Below the pieces are notes generated by a model, which saw only the letters and a program-made list of their open reading frames with translations, made no database searches and had not been told where the DNA came from. A stretch of DNA of 64,000 bases. Origin: Myxococcales bacterium. GTDB lineage: Bacteria; Myxococcota_A; Polyangia; Polyangiales; Polyangiaceae. Where the stretch lies: assembly GCA_016720545.1 (NCBI GenBank), contig JADKKK010000035.1, positions 62,001 to 126,000 on the forward strand. Reading direction: 5' to 3'. Positions 25,637 through 34,944 of the stretch are shown in pieces. The position numbers were made by a program, and so were the translations under genes. How positions within the stretch are numbered: position 1 is the first letter of the stretch; each line of letters begins with the position of its first letter.

Positions 25637-26610
25637 GCCGCGCTCGTTTTCGTGGGCTCGTCCTCGCGGCCGCGGTCGTTGGGGCGCTCGGGCCTGCCTC
25701 GGCGCGCACCGCGCGCGCCCAAGCCTTCACGTATGACCCGCCCGGCAAGCTCGTGCCGACGACCTCCGGGCGCGGACGCGTCGACACGAAGGTCTACGCG
25801 CCCACGATGCGCTTCCCGATGGAGGTGCCGAGAGCGTTCGCGAACTCGCAGGTGTACGGCAACGGTGGCGGGCAGGGCCCCGGCGGCGGTCAGTGCGACG
25901 CGGTCAACTACGCGTACCCGTGGCACGACAACTTCTGCGAGTCGCGCTCGTACTCGATGCCGCTGTGCCCGGCTGGCACGGGCCACCAAGGGCAGGACAT
26001 TCGTCCCGGCACGTGCGTGAAGGACATCCACTGGGTGGTCGCCGCGGAGGCGGGCACGATCACGAGCATCGGCTCGTACTCTGTGTATCTGACGGCGGCG
26101 GACGGCACGCGCTTCGACTACCTCCACATGAGCAACGTGGCGGTGAAGGTCGGCGACCGGGTCACGCGCGGTCAGCGGTTGGGCCAGGTGTCGAACGTGT
26201 TCGGCGGCACGCCCACCACCATCCACCTCCACTTCAACTTGCGCCAGACAGTGTCCGGCGTGGGCGCCGTGTACGTGCCGCCTTATCTCTCGCTGGTCGA
26301 GGCCTACAAGCGGGGCACCGCGCCGGCGGACGCGGGCGCGCCCGACGCCGCGCCCCCGAGGAGCGACGCCGCGTCCGCGGACGGCGCCGCCCCGGGGCCG
26401 ACCCCTTCCCCCACTTCCCCCATCCCGCCGCCGGGGCCTGACGAGCTGCCCACTCCGGAGGGCGAGCAGGCCGCGGAGAACGGTCTGGTGGGCCCGCCAG
26501 AGGAGTCCGGGTGCAACAGCGCGGGCGAGGCTCCGTCGCTCTTCGCCGTCGGCGCCGCGGGCGTCCTCGCGATGGCCCTGGCGCGACGGCGGCGCTCGCG
26601 CGGGCGATGA
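25633..26610 (+). CDS. M23 family metallopeptidase with MYXO-CTERM-like sorting tail
   Basis: 325 residues from GTG 25633. Signal peptide to ARAQA, then the peptidase core with zinc motifs GHQGQDIRPG (HxxxD) and THLHFNL-type IHLHFNLRQ. M23 enzymes cleave peptidoglycan cross-bridges, but many secreted forms are degenerate; here both metal motifs look intact. A Pro/Asp/Ala linker (residues ~220-285) leads to SGCNSAGEAPSLF, a hydrophobic helix and RRRRSRGR, the myxobacterial C-terminal sorting signature that ends in surface processing. It overlaps the upstream lipoprotein (GTGA) and the downstream aldo/keto reductase (ATGA). Confidence 0.85.
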   Translation: MSRARFRGLVLAAAVVGALGPASARTARAQAFTYDPPGKLVPTTSGRGRVDTKVYAPTMRFPMEVPRAFANSQVYGNGGGQGPGGGQCDAVNYAYPWHDNFCESRSYSMPLCPAGTGHQGQDIRPGTCVKDIHWVVAAEAGTITSIGSYSVYLTAADGTRFDYLHMSNVAVKVGDRVTRGQRLGQVSNVFGGTPTTIHLHFNLRQTVSGVGAVYVPPYLSLVEAYKRGTAPADAGAPDAAPPRSDAASADGAAPGPTPSPTSPIPPPGPDELPTPEGEQAAENGLVGPPEESGCNSAGEAPSLFAVGAAGVLAMALARRRRSRGR

Positions 26611-27452
26611 AGCGGCGCGCGCTCGGGAAGTCCGGCGCGACACTGCCCGTCATCGGCCAGGGCACGTGGCGCCTCGAGGCCTCGCCGCGCGGTGACGCGG
26701 TGCGGGCGCTGCGCCGGGGCTTCGAGCTCGGCATGACCCACGTGGACACGGCCGAGGTGTACGGCCGCGGCGTCGTCGAGGAGATCGTGGGGGAGGCGAT
26801 CGCGGGCCGCAGGGCCGAGGTGTTCCTCACCTCGAAGGTGCAGGCCGACCACGCGACCTACGCGGGCGTGATCCTCGCGTGCGAGCGCACGCTTCAGCGC
26901 CTCCGCACCGACCACCTGGATCTCTACCTCTTGCATCGCCCGAGCGAGATCCCGTTCACCATGACGTTGCGCGCCCTCCAGACCCTCCGGCGCGAGGGAA
27001 AGATCAGATATATAGGCGTGAGCAACTTTGACATCGCCGAGCTCGAGGAGGCGTGTGCGCTGGCCGAGCCGGGTGAGATCGTCGCGAACGAGCTCCTCTA
27101 CAACCTCGGCGAGCGAGACATCGAGCACGTGCTCCTCCCCATGTGCGAGCGGCTCGGCATCGCGGTGATCGGCGCGTCGCCCTTCGCATCGGGCGAGCTC
27201 GTCGCTCCCAGCAGGGAGAGCGCCGAGGTGCTCGCCGACGTCGCCTCCGACCACGGCGTGAACCCGCGCGCCGCGGCTCTCGCGTTCCTCGTGCGCCGCC
27301 ATTCTCTGTTCACCATCCCGAAGGCGGCGACGCTCACGCACGTCGACGAGAACGCCGCGGCGGGCGACGTCACGCTGAGCGAGCGCGAGCTCGTCGAGCT
27401 CGACCTGGCCTTCCCGCTCGCGGCGCCGCGCTCTCGTTTGCCCACGGTCTAG
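26607..27452 (+). CDS. Aldo/keto reductase
   Basis: 281 residues, NADPH-dependent carbonyl reductase fold. Family blocks: THVDTAEVYGRGVVEEIVG (Asp and Tyr of the catalytic tetrad), VFLTSKVQ (Lys), DLYLLHRPSE (His) and GKIRYIGVSNFDIAELEE. All four tetrad residues are present. Substrate unknown. It has no signal peptide, so coupling by ATGA overlap to an exported peptidase gene is probably economic rather than functional. KIRYIG is encoded by an unusually AT-rich stretch. Confidence 0.9.
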   Translation: MKRRALGKSGATLPVIGQGTWRLEASPRGDAVRALRRGFELGMTHVDTAEVYGRGVVEEIVGEAIAGRRAEVFLTSKVQADHATYAGVILACERTLQRLRTDHLDLYLLHRPSEIPFTMTLRALQTLRREGKIRYIGVSNFDIAELEEACALAEPGEIVANELLYNLGERDIEHVLLPMCERLGIAVIGASPFASGELVAPSRESAEVLADVASDHGVNPRAAALAFLVRRHSLFTIPKAATLTHVDENAAAGDVTLSERELVELDLAFPLAAPRSRLPTV

Positions 27453-27475
27453 CGATGACGACGCGGGTGCGCGCA

Positions 27476-27492
27476 CGGCGCGGAGCGCGCCG
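27476..27492. terminator. Perfect GC hairpin between convergent genes
   Basis: CGGCGCG (27476-27482) and CGCGCCG (27486-27492) form a perfect 7-bp stem with a GAG loop between the reductase and the HD-protein stop. There is no T-run. Confidence 0.4.
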
Positions 27493-27494
27493 CG

Positions 27495-28136
27495 CTACGG
27501 GTCGAAGGCCACCTCGCGTCCGAGCTGCGCGACGAAGGCTCGCATGAAGGCGACGCGCTCGTCGGCGAGGGCACGCGCCGAGGAGGTGTGGAGCAGCGCG
27601 GGGATCCGGAAGAGCTTCCGCTCGAAGTGGTCGAGGGCGTACGCCTTGTCGTCGAGCGCGCGCGCTCGCGCGAGCGGATCGCCTGGGTGGTAGAGGCGCG
27701 ACCCCATCTCCGCGGCGGTCGCGACGCACCTGGCGACCCCGATGGCCCCGATCGCGTCGAGGCGATCGGCGTCCTGGAGGATCTTGCCCTCGAGCGAGTC
27801 CGGGACCACGCCCTTCGAGAACCCGTGGTCGCGAATCGCGGCGGCGACGCGCACCACCAAGCGCTCCGCGGCGCCCGCGCCGCGCAGGACGCGAGCCGCC
27901 TCCTCGGCGCACAGGTCGCCGGAGCGCGCCGAGTCGGGGTGGTTCTTCGGCAAGCTCACGAGCTCGTGGAGCAGCGCCGACGCCCGGCACACGTCGCGAT
28001 CCGCGCCCTCGCGCTCCGAGAGCCGCTCGGCGGTCCGGAGCACGCGCTCCACGTGGGCGAGATCGTGGCTCGGAGGCGCTCCCTCGAGCGCGCGCGCGAC
28101 CACGCCGCGCAAGATCGCCTCGAGCGCGGGCGTCAC
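27495..28136 (-). CDS. HD-domain (predicted phosphohydrolase) protein
   Basis: 213 residues from GTG 28136. The HD-fold metal site starts with HDLAHVERVLRTAERL near residue 20. The family's HD doublet appears as LLHELVSLPKNHPDS, so the metal-binding Asp is Glu. A later block IRDHGFSKGVVPDSLEGKIL, QDADRLDAIGAIGVAR supplies the distal His and Asp. This matches the YedJ-like subgroup of small HD hydrolases, whose substrates are unsettled. Whether the Glu change leaves activity is unknown. It overlaps the LOG-like gene by four bases. Confidence 0.82.
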   Translation of the reverse strand: MTPALEAILRGVVARALEGAPPSHDLAHVERVLRTAERLSEREGADRDVCRASALLHELVSLPKNHPDSARSGDLCAEEAARVLRGAGAAERLVVRVAAAIRDHGFSKGVVPDSLEGKILQDADRLDAIGAIGVARCVATAAEMGSRLYHPGDPLARARALDDKAYALDHFERKLFRIPALLHTSSARALADERVAFMRAFVAQLGREVAFDP

Positions 28137-28741
28137 GGCTCGCGGCGCGGCTCGGGCCCGTCGACCCACTTCGACCCGTAGATGGGGCGCTCGAAGCGGA
28201 TGAGATCGTCGAGCAGCGCGTCGGGCTCCGGGTTCGAGACGAACAGGCCCTCGTGCTCCGACGTCGCGAAGCCCTCGGCGACCGTGTGCCGGACGAGCGC
28301 GCGGAGCGGCCCGAAGTATCCGGCGACGTCGAGCAGACCGATCGGCTTCTCGTGGAGCCCGACCTGCGACCAGGTGAGCACCTCGAAGAGCTCGTCGTAG
28401 GTCCCGAGCCCGCCGGGGAGGGCGATGAACGCGTCCGCGCGCTCGATCATGCGCGCCTTGCGAGTGTGCATGGTGTCGACGAGGTGAAGCTCGGTGAGCC
28501 GGGGGTGGCCGACCTCCTTCGCCTCGAGCCACCGCGGGAGGATGCCCACGACCTCGCCCCCCCCCTCGAGGACGGCGTCGGCGACCTTCCCCATGAGACC
28601 CACGCTCGCGCCCCCGTAGACCAGTCGGATGCGCCGGCGGGCCAGGGCCCGGCCGAGCTCGACGGCCGCGCGGGAGTATTCCGGGCGGTTTCCGGGCCTT
28701 GACCCGCAGTAGACGCACACGCTCTCGAGGGATCTTCGCAA
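28133..28741 (-). CDS. LOG family protein (cytokinin riboside 5'-monophosphate phosphoribohydrolase-like)
   Basis: 202 residues. The signature PGGLGTYDELFEVLTWSQ starts near residue 108, and the N-terminal SVCVYCGSRPGNRPEY and LVYGGASVGLMGKVAD are typical of the Rossmann-fold LOG/TIGR00730 family. These enzymes remove ribose 5-phosphate from nucleotides; in bacteria the target is usually purine monophosphates. The C-terminal ~40 residues continue in the expected helical form. It overlaps the downstream HD protein by GTGA, so a nucleotide-salvage or clean-up pair is a fair inference. Confidence 0.88.
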   Translation of the reverse strand: MRRSLESVCVYCGSRPGNRPEYSRAAVELGRALARRRIRLVYGGASVGLMGKVADAVLEGGGEVVGILPRWLEAKEVGHPRLTELHLVDTMHTRKARMIERADAFIALPGGLGTYDELFEVLTWSQVGLHEKPIGLLDVAGYFGPLRALVRHTVAEGFATSEHEGLFVSNPEPDALLDDLIRFERPIYGSKWVDGPEPRREP

Positions 28742-28802
28742 TGGGTACCTGCCACCATCCTACGCTGGTCCCACCAGCACACAAACCGCGTATCCTGCCA
28801 CC

Positions 28803-30401
28803 ATGCCCGCGGATGACTTCGGCCTCGTCGGCGCGACGATCGACCAGCTTCGCTTCGAGAAGGTCGTCGACGGTGGCGGCTTTGGTCTCGTCTACAAAGC
28901 GACCCACGAGGGCCTCGGTGAGCCCGTCGCGGTGAAGTGCCTTCGGCTGCACTCCTCGGTCGACGACGAGATGACCGAGCAGTTCATGCAGCGCTTCAAG
29001 GACGAGACGCGCATTTTATACCGGCTGAGCCAAGGCTCGCTCGACATCGTGCGCGGTATCTCCAGCGGCACGCTCACCTCCCCGAAGACCGGCGAGAGCG
29101 TGCCCTACATGGTACTCGAGTGGCTCGACGGGCACCCGCTCTCGCGTGAGCTCAAGACCCGCGTGAAGGCCAAGAACCCGTACACCCTCGAGGAGGCCAT
29201 GCAGCTCCTCGATCCAGCCTTCTCCGCGCTCGCTCACGCGCACGCCCAGGGGATCGTTCACCGCGACATCAAGCCCGGCAACCTGTTCTTCACGCGCACG
29301 CGCGACGGATCCATGCGCATCAAGGTGCTCGACTTCGGGCTCGCCAAGATCTTCGAGCCCACGCTGGGCGTCGTCGCGAGCGTGCAGACCATGGGCGGCA
29401 TCGCCCTGTGCTCGCCCTCGTATGGCGCGCCGGAGCAGTTCCTTCGCCGCTTCGGCCCGCTCGGCCCGTGGACCGACGTCTACGCGCTCGCGCTCTTGCT
29501 GCTCGAGCTCTTGTCGATGAAGAAGGTGCGCCACGCCGACGGCATCGCCCAGGCGCTCGCGAAGGCCATCGAGAAGGAGACCGCGTCGCCCACGCCCGCG
29601 AGCCTGGGCATCACGGTCCCGCCGCAGGTCGCCGCCGTGCTCGAGCGCGCGGTCGATCGCGAGACCCACGTGCGCCCAGCCGACGCGGGGAAGCTCCGCG
29701 ACGAGCTGCTCGCCGCCATGGCCGAGGCGAAGTCCGAAGCGCAGCGGAGCATGCCGCCGCCCGCCGCGCCGAAGGCCCCCAGCGACTCGGCGGGCCTCAA
29801 CGTGACGGTCGCGATGGCCGACCGCGACCGCGCCTTCGCGCTCGCGCGCGCGGGGGCCTTCGGGGCGCCCGCGGGAGGCGGAGCCGCCAACCTCGCCTCG
29901 CTCGCCCAGACCGCGATGCTCCCGTCGGGCGCGTTCGGCTACGCGGCGCCTTCGCCGTCGACCCCGCCGCCCGCGATGGCGCCCGAGCACCGCGCGCCCA
30001 CCCCCGCGGCGGGGCGGCGCCCGTCCGTCCCGCCGGGCGCCACGACCACGGCACCGCTCCTCGCTCCCGCCATCGTCCCGGCCGCGACGGAGCCCGCCGC
30101 GATCCCGCCGCCGCCCCAGCCGGCTCAACCCGCCGCCGCGCCGCCCGCGCTCGCGCAAACCGCCCCGCTCGCGGCGCCGTCGCCCGAGCCAGCGAGGCCA
30201 TCGCCCGTGGCACAGCTCGCGCTCGCGTCCGTCGCCGACCTGCCCGCGCGCCCGTCGGAAGGGCCGGGCCGCGCCCGCTCGATCGTCACCGCCGTCCTGG
30301 TCGTGTTGGCCGCGGCGGCCATCGTTGCAGCCTACATCTACTTCGACAAGAAGGGCCGCGGGGGCTACGTCGCCCCGATCTCCGCGCGGGCGCCCGCGTG
30401 A
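28803..30401 (+). CDS. Ser/Thr protein kinase with C-terminal membrane anchor
   Basis: 532 residues. Glycine loop DGGGFGLVYKA (~23-33), catalytic Lys45 in PVAVKCLR, HRDIKPGN near 153, DFG near 177, and GAPEQF as the APE motif: all catalytic residues are intact. After the kinase domain (~290) comes a long Ala/Pro linker, then one transmembrane helix (AVLVVLAAAAIVAAYIYF, ~500-520) and a short tail outside. This is the PknB-like myxobacterial layout, but without an extracellular sensor domain. The kinase loop has an insertion around SPKTGESV. It is divergent from the LOG gene. Confidence 0.92.
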   Translation: MPADDFGLVGATIDQLRFEKVVDGGGFGLVYKATHEGLGEPVAVKCLRLHSSVDDEMTEQFMQRFKDETRILYRLSQGSLDIVRGISSGTLTSPKTGESVPYMVLEWLDGHPLSRELKTRVKAKNPYTLEEAMQLLDPAFSALAHAHAQGIVHRDIKPGNLFFTRTRDGSMRIKVLDFGLAKIFEPTLGVVASVQTMGGIALCSPSYGAPEQFLRRFGPLGPWTDVYALALLLLELLSMKKVRHADGIAQALAKAIEKETASPTPASLGITVPPQVAAVLERAVDRETHVRPADAGKLRDELLAAMAEAKSEAQRSMPPPAAPKAPSDSAGLNVTVAMADRDRAFALARAGAFGAPAGGGAANLASLAQTAMLPSGAFGYAAPSPSTPPPAMAPEHRAPTPAAGRRPSVPPGATTTAPLLAPAIVPAATEPAAIPPPPQPAQPAAAPPALAQTAPLAAPSPEPARPSPVAQLALASVADLPARPSEGPGRARSIVTAVLVVLAAAAIVAAYIYFDKKGRGGYVAPISARAPA

Positions 30402-30471
30402 ACCGGCGAGTGAGCCGCGCAGGAGCGAACGATGGTCGATGGCGAAGCCGCGCCGAAGGCGAGGTGTCGCC
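30401..30471 (+). repeat. 71-bp dispersed repeat, copy 1 (abuts ATG at 30472)
   Basis: Begins AACCGGCGAGTGAGCCGCGC and ends GAAGGCGAGGTGTCGCC directly before the start codon of the NAD(P)-binding protein. It aligns without gaps to copies at 34945-35015 and 44209-44279, about 85% identical to the latter by hand count. It contains a CGCC-GAA-GGCG hairpin. Confidence 0.8.
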
Positions 30472-31161
30472 ATGAAGCTGTTCGTCGCGGGCGCGACCGG
30501 CGCCACCGGGCAGGTGTTCGTCCCGCTCGCGGAGGCCGCGGGGCACGAGCTGACGCTACACGTCCGACCGGCGTCGCGAGCGCGCTCGCCGTTCGGCGAC
30601 GATCCACGCGCGGCCGTGTTCGAGCTCGGCGACGCAGACGCCACCCTGGCCGCGCTCCGCGGACACGACGCCGTCGTGTCGTTCGTCGGCACCATGCGCG
30701 AGCGCTTCTCGCGGGGGGACGACTACACGTCGAGCGACCTTGGGAGCGCCCAGCAGCTCGCGCGCGGCGCCCGGCGCGCCGGGGTCCCGCGGATGCTTCT
30801 GCTGAGCTCGGTGGGCGCGGGCGGCCTGGGCGCGTACCTCAAGATGAAGCTCGCGTGCGAACAGGCGGTCCGCGCCGAGGGCATCGGCTGCACCTTCTTT
30901 CGTCCGAGCATCCTCGTCAGCCCGTCGTGGGCCGCGGCGGGCTCGCACGGTGCGCGGCGTGCGCCCCTGGGCACGACGGCGCTGTTCGGCGGGCTCGGGT
31001 ACCTGCCCGGGCTCTCGGGGCTCTCCCTCGACTACAAGCCGATCCCGATCGAGCGCGTGTGCGCCGGGTTCCTCGACGCGCTCGCCAAGCCCGAGCCATA
31101 CGACGGCCGCGTGGTCCTCGGGCGCGACCTCTGGCGCCTCGACGTGCCGGAGCGGGGCTAG
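30472..31161 (+). CDS. NAD(P)-binding oxidoreductase (atypical SDR, HTATIP2/Oxr1-like)
   Basis: 229 residues. The N-terminus MKLFVAGATGATGQVFVPLA has the GxxGxxG dinucleotide site of NmrA/atypical short-chain dehydrogenases. VPRMLLLSSVGAGG and YLKMKLACEQAVRAEGIGCTFFRPS follow; the YxxxK of classical SDRs is replaced by YLKMK, as in HTATIP2-like members. The C-terminal half is consistent with a full-length protein. Start chosen at 30472, where the conserved beta-strand begins. The leader upstream of the start is the dispersed repeat, which leaves a poor Shine-Dalgarno (GGCGAGG). Confidence 0.82.
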   Translation: MKLFVAGATGATGQVFVPLAEAAGHELTLHVRPASRARSPFGDDPRAAVFELGDADATLAALRGHDAVVSFVGTMRERFSRGDDYTSSDLGSAQQLARGARRAGVPRMLLLSSVGAGGLGAYLKMKLACEQAVRAEGIGCTFFRPSILVSPSWAAAGSHGARRAPLGTTALFGGLGYLPGLSGLSLDYKPIPIERVCAGFLDALAKPEPYDGRVVLGRDLWRLDVPERG

Positions 31162-31286
31162 CGAGACCGAGGCAGAGGTCCATCCCCGTCCGCTGGCTTT
31201 CTGGCGCGTCGCGTCGCCGAGCCAGCGATCCGCGCGCAGCGGGTTGCGCGTACGAAAGCAGCGCGAACCCTGCTAGGACCGACGCG

Positions 31287-33461
31287 ATGGCGTTCTTTCA
31301 GCAGCCCCCCGTCACCCCCGAAGAGCTCGAGGCCGCGAAGCCCCTCGCCATCCCACCCGAGAAGGTCCTCGAGTTCGACGAGCGCGAGTGGTACGAGCGC
31401 GCCTACCGCGGCGACGCGCCCCAGCTCACGTTTCGGGCCATCGCGATGGGCACGGGGCTCGGCTTCTTCCTGTCGTTCACGAACGTCTACATCGGCCTGA
31501 AGACCGGGTGGTTCCTGGGCGTCGCGCTCACCGCGTGCATCCTCTCGTACGCGATCTGGTCGTTCTTGCGGACCGTCGGCGTCGCCAAGACCGACATGAC
31601 GATCCTCGAGAACAATTGCATGCAATCTACAGCTTCCTCGGCGGGCTACGCCACGGGGAACGTGGTGGTCTCGGCCATCCCCGCGCTGCTGTTGCTCACC
31701 GTGACCGACGAGAACCGCAAAGGCGTACAGCTCGCGTGGCCGGTGCTCGGCCTGTGGGTGCTGTGCCTGGCGACCTTCGGCGTGGTGCTCGCCATCCCCA
31801 TGAAGCGGAACCTCATCAACCGCGAGAAGCTGAAGTTCCCGTCGGGCACCGCAGCGGCGGTGACCCTGCAGGGGCTCTACAGCAAGGGCGATGAGGCCAT
31901 GAAGAAGGCCCGCGCGCTGCTCTACGCGGCGCTCTTCGCGGGGCTCGTCCCGCTCGTGAAGGACCTCGACATCCTCAAGGTGAAGAAGGGCGCGATCGTC
32001 GTCGGGCGCGAGGCGCTGATCTCGCAGGGCTCGAACGTCTTCAACTGGCTGCCCGCGCCCGGCGCCGCCGGCAAGCACTACAAGTGGAGCGACTGGAACG
32101 TGAAGATCGACCACGGCGTCGTGCTCCTCGCCGCCGGCGCGATCATCGGCCTCCGGGTGACCCTGTGGATGGTGCTCGGCGGGATCTTCGTGGCGGTCTT
32201 CCTCGGGCCCATGGCGCTCGAGACCAAGTGGGCCTCGCCGGCGGCGGTCGAGGCAGCCGCGCACGCCAGGGTCGTCGCGGTGAAGCTCCTCGGCGTGAAG
32301 GCCTACAACACCGGCATGGCGGACGCGCTCGTCGCGGTGAAGATGTCCGGCGCGGCCTCCAAGCCCCAGTCGGCGTGGAAGGAGATCGGCGTGTGGCTCG
32401 GGGCGCCGCTGCTCGTCGCCTCCGGCCTCGTGCAGCTCGCCGCCCAGTGGCGCACGATCGTGCGCGCGCTTTCAGGCCTCTTCGGCGGGCGCGGCAAGGC
32501 CAAGAGCGAGGGTGCCCCCGACGACGACAAGAAGACCGCGTACCGCGAGCCCGGCGAGCGCGACGGCGACGCGAAGCCCGCAGCGAAGGTGCGCCCCGAG
32601 GACGTGGAGGTGCCGACGAAGTGGTTCGTGTTTGGGCTGCTCGGGTCGGGCACCGCCATCGTGGTCGTCGCCGCGACTTTCTTCGACATACCCCCGCACT
32701 TCGGCGTCCTCGCCGTGGGCATGACGTTCGTGCTTGCGCTCGTCGCCGCACGCGCGACCGGCGAGAGCGACATCACGCCCGGCGGCGCGATGGGCAAGAT
32801 CATGCAGCTTACCTACGGCGTGCTCATCCCGCAGAGCTCGACCGCGAACCTCATGACCGCCTCCATCACGTCGGGCGCGGGCCTCGCGACGGCCGATCTG
32901 CTGAACGACCTCAAGTCGGGCTACCTGCTCGGGGCGAACCCCCGCCGGCAGTTCATCGCGCAGGCCATGGGCATCGTCACGGGCACCATCGCCACGACGC
33001 TGGGCTATTTCCTGCTGGTGCCCGACGCGACCGTGCTCACGGGCACGCCTGCTACGGACGACATGCCCGCGAAGGACGCCACGTTCCCCGCGCCGGGGGC
33101 GCAGCAGTGGCTCGCGGTCGCGAAGCTCTTCCGCTCGGGCATGCGCAACATGCACCCGATGGCGCAGCAGTGCGTGAAGGCCGGCCTCGTGCTCGGCGCC
33201 GTCCTCGCGCTGCTGGAGGCCACCGTGCCCAAGAACCGCAAGAAGTGGATCCCCTCACCGACCGGGCTCGGCCTGGGCATGATCCTCCCCTTCTTCTCGC
33301 CCTTCTCGATGTTCATCGGCGCGCTCCTCGGCGAGATCGCCACGCGCGCCAGCAAGGCCTGGGCGGAGCGCTACGTCGTGCCGCTGGCCGCGGGCGTCAT
33401 CGCCGGCGAGAGCATCATCGGCGTCATCGTAGCCGGCGTGAACAACTTCGTCCTGAACTGA
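31287..33461 (+). CDS. OPT family oligopeptide transporter
   Basis: 724 residues, AGGA nine bases before the ATG. Polytopic membrane protein with some 14 hydrophobic helices. MTILENNCMQSTASSAGYAT near residue 108 is a characteristic OPT block, followed by INREKLKFPSGTAAA and later GGAMGKIMQLTYGVLIPQSS and TANLMTASITSGAG. A hydrophilic loop of about 70 residues, rich in Lys/Glu/Asp (near residues 405-445), is inserted in the middle. OPT proteins import short peptides or metal chelates by proton coupling; the bacterial subgroup substrate is unsettled. Confidence 0.92.
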   Translation: MAFFQQPPVTPEELEAAKPLAIPPEKVLEFDEREWYERAYRGDAPQLTFRAIAMGTGLGFFLSFTNVYIGLKTGWFLGVALTACILSYAIWSFLRTVGVAKTDMTILENNCMQSTASSAGYATGNVVVSAIPALLLLTVTDENRKGVQLAWPVLGLWVLCLATFGVVLAIPMKRNLINREKLKFPSGTAAAVTLQGLYSKGDEAMKKARALLYAALFAGLVPLVKDLDILKVKKGAIVVGREALISQGSNVFNWLPAPGAAGKHYKWSDWNVKIDHGVVLLAAGAIIGLRVTLWMVLGGIFVAVFLGPMALETKWASPAAVEAAAHARVVAVKLLGVKAYNTGMADALVAVKMSGAASKPQSAWKEIGVWLGAPLLVASGLVQLAAQWRTIVRALSGLFGGRGKAKSEGAPDDDKKTAYREPGERDGDAKPAAKVRPEDVEVPTKWFVFGLLGSGTAIVVVAATFFDIPPHFGVLAVGMTFVLALVAARATGESDITPGGAMGKIMQLTYGVLIPQSSTANLMTASITSGAGLATADLLNDLKSGYLLGANPRRQFIAQAMGIVTGTIATTLGYFLLVPDATVLTGTPATDDMPAKDATFPAPGAQQWLAVAKLFRSGMRNMHPMAQQCVKAGLVLGAVLALLEATVPKNRKKWIPSPTGLGLGMILPFFSPFSMFIGALLGEIATRASKAWAERYVVPLAAGVIAGESIIGVIVAGVNNFVLN

Positions 33462-33463
33462 CG

Positions 33464-33479
33464 CCATTCAGTCGAATGG
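33464..33479 (+). terminator. Stem-loop after the OPT gene
   Basis: CCATTC-AGTC-GAATGG forms a 6-bp stem beginning three bases after the TGA, followed by TTGCACTTTACATT. It is AT-rich against its surroundings and could act as a weak terminator. The remaining sequence to 33645 has no gene I can support. Confidence 0.45.
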
Positions 33480-33645
33480 TTGCACTTTACATTGAAGTCG
33501 GCCCGGGTCGAGCAGGTCGTCTTGCCCACACCCGAGCGCGTCGCGGTTCAAGCGAAGGTTGTATTCTTCATCAAAACAAGATCCAGTAGGTGTCGGGGGT
33601 GGGGTCGAGGGTGCGTCTCAGAGGTGACCGTCGCCATCGTGCCTC

Positions 33646-34944
33646 TCACTCCGCCGCTTCGCCGCCGACGCCCGCCCGCCGCTGGTCCGCCGCGACGGGC
33701 CGGGCCCGGCCGCGCGCCTCGTCGCGCACGGGCTCGCAGTCGTAGAGCGCGTGGCACAGCCCGAGCGCGCGCGGCGAGCGCACGCGCCAGTCGAGGCGGT
33801 TCATCACGTACCCGAACGTGAGCTCGTGCACCGGATCGCACCACCCGAGCGAGCCCCCGATGCCCGCGTGCCCGAACGACTCTCGGGTCGGGGAGAACAG
33901 CGAGGTCTCCTCTTTCAGGAAGCCCTGCGACCAGCCGAGCGCCTTCTGCAAGACCCGGTCGCGCGCCGACCAGCCCTGCCGCTCGTACACGGGCGCGAGG
34001 GTGCGCGGGGCGAGGTACGCGCGCCCGAAGGCGACGCCGCCCATCGCGAAGGGGAGGTACGCGCGCGCGAGCCCGTGGGCGCTCGCGGTCGCGCCACCCG
34101 AGGCGAGCTCGGCCCGCCGCACGGGCAGCTTGTTCCACTCTTGAGGGGCCGCGCCGGTGGGGTTGAAGAACGCGCGGCGGGTCATCGAGTCACGCGCGAG
34201 CGTGGCGCGGAGGACGCGCTCCTCGTTGTTGTGGCCGACGATCGCCGACGCGAACATCTTCGCGAGCCGCAGCGGCGCGGGCGGCGGGTAGAGCTCCGCG
34301 ATCCGAGCGTCGGCGGAGGCGGGCGTGCCGAGCGAGACGTCGGCCTCGAGCGGCCCAAACAGCTCGCGCTCGAGGAACGCGCCGAGGCGCTCGCCCGCGA
34401 TCCGCTCGAAGAGCTCACGCGCGTACATGCCAAACGTAATGGCATGATATCCCTGGTCTTTTTCTGGTTCCCAGAGTGGGCGCTGCCGCTCGAGGACGTC
34501 CAGCACGAACGCGGCGCGCTCCGGCAGGACGAGGTCGTCGAGGGTGAGCTTGGTGTCGAGACCCGCGAGCCCCGCCCGGTGGTTGAACAGGGTGCGGCAC
34601 GTGATGCGCTCCTTGCCGGCGCGGGCGAAGCCCGGCCAGTAGGTCGCCACCGGCGCGTCCCACTCGAGCTTCCCGCGGTCAGCGAGGAGCGCCAGCGCCA
34701 TGGCGGTGAGGCCCTTCGTGACCGAGAAGACGACCGCTCGTGTGTCGCGTTGCCACGGGGTGCGCCGCGCCTCGTCGGCGAGGCCGCCCCACAGGTCCAC
34801 GACGCACCGGCCGTGGTGGTACACGGTGAGGCCCCCGCCGAGCTCGCGGCCGTCGCGGAAGTGGCTCGCGAACGCCTCCGCGAGCGGCGCGAAGCCATCG
34901 GCGTACGAGCCCAACACAGGAGCTGGGCTCGGGGTCAGGTGCAT
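33646..34944 (-). CDS. Serine hydrolase of the beta-lactamase / EstB carboxylesterase family
   Basis: 432 residues. The nucleophile motif SVTKGLTAMALAL (SxxK) lies near residue 80; a class C-type Tyr is in GYHAITFGMYARE; and FGHAGIGGSLGWCDP corresponds to the third, KTG-like box (HxGGS). No signal peptide. These proteins are mostly esterases or D-aminopeptidases, and not resistance enzymes. The start ATG at 34944 is set by the family N-terminus and lies directly against dispersed repeat copy 2. GYHAITFG is encoded by a markedly AT-rich patch. Confidence 0.88.
   Translation of the reverse strand: MHLTPSPAPVLGSYADGFAPLAEAFASHFRDGRELGGGLTVYHHGRCVVDLWGGLADEARRTPWQRDTRAVVFSVTKGLTAMALALLADRGKLEWDAPVATYWPGFARAGKERITCRTLFNHRAGLAGLDTKLTLDDLVLPERAAFVLDVLERQRPLWEPEKDQGYHAITFGMYARELFERIAGERLGAFLERELFGPLEADVSLGTPASADARIAELYPPPAPLRLAKMFASAIVGHNNEERVLRATLARDSMTRRAFFNPTGAAPQEWNKLPVRRAELASGGATASAHGLARAYLPFAMGGVAFGRAYLAPRTLAPVYERQGWSARDRVLQKALGWSQGFLKEETSLFSPTRESFGHAGIGGSLGWCDPVHELTFGYVMNRLDWRVRSPRALGLCHALYDCEPVRDEARGRARPVAADQRRAGVGGEAAE

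Noticed and set aside
33462..33645. Small gene between the OPT transporter and the serine hydrolase
   Set aside because: Short frames there (for example one with VVLPTPERVAVQ) have no ribosome site or conserved feature that I can support.
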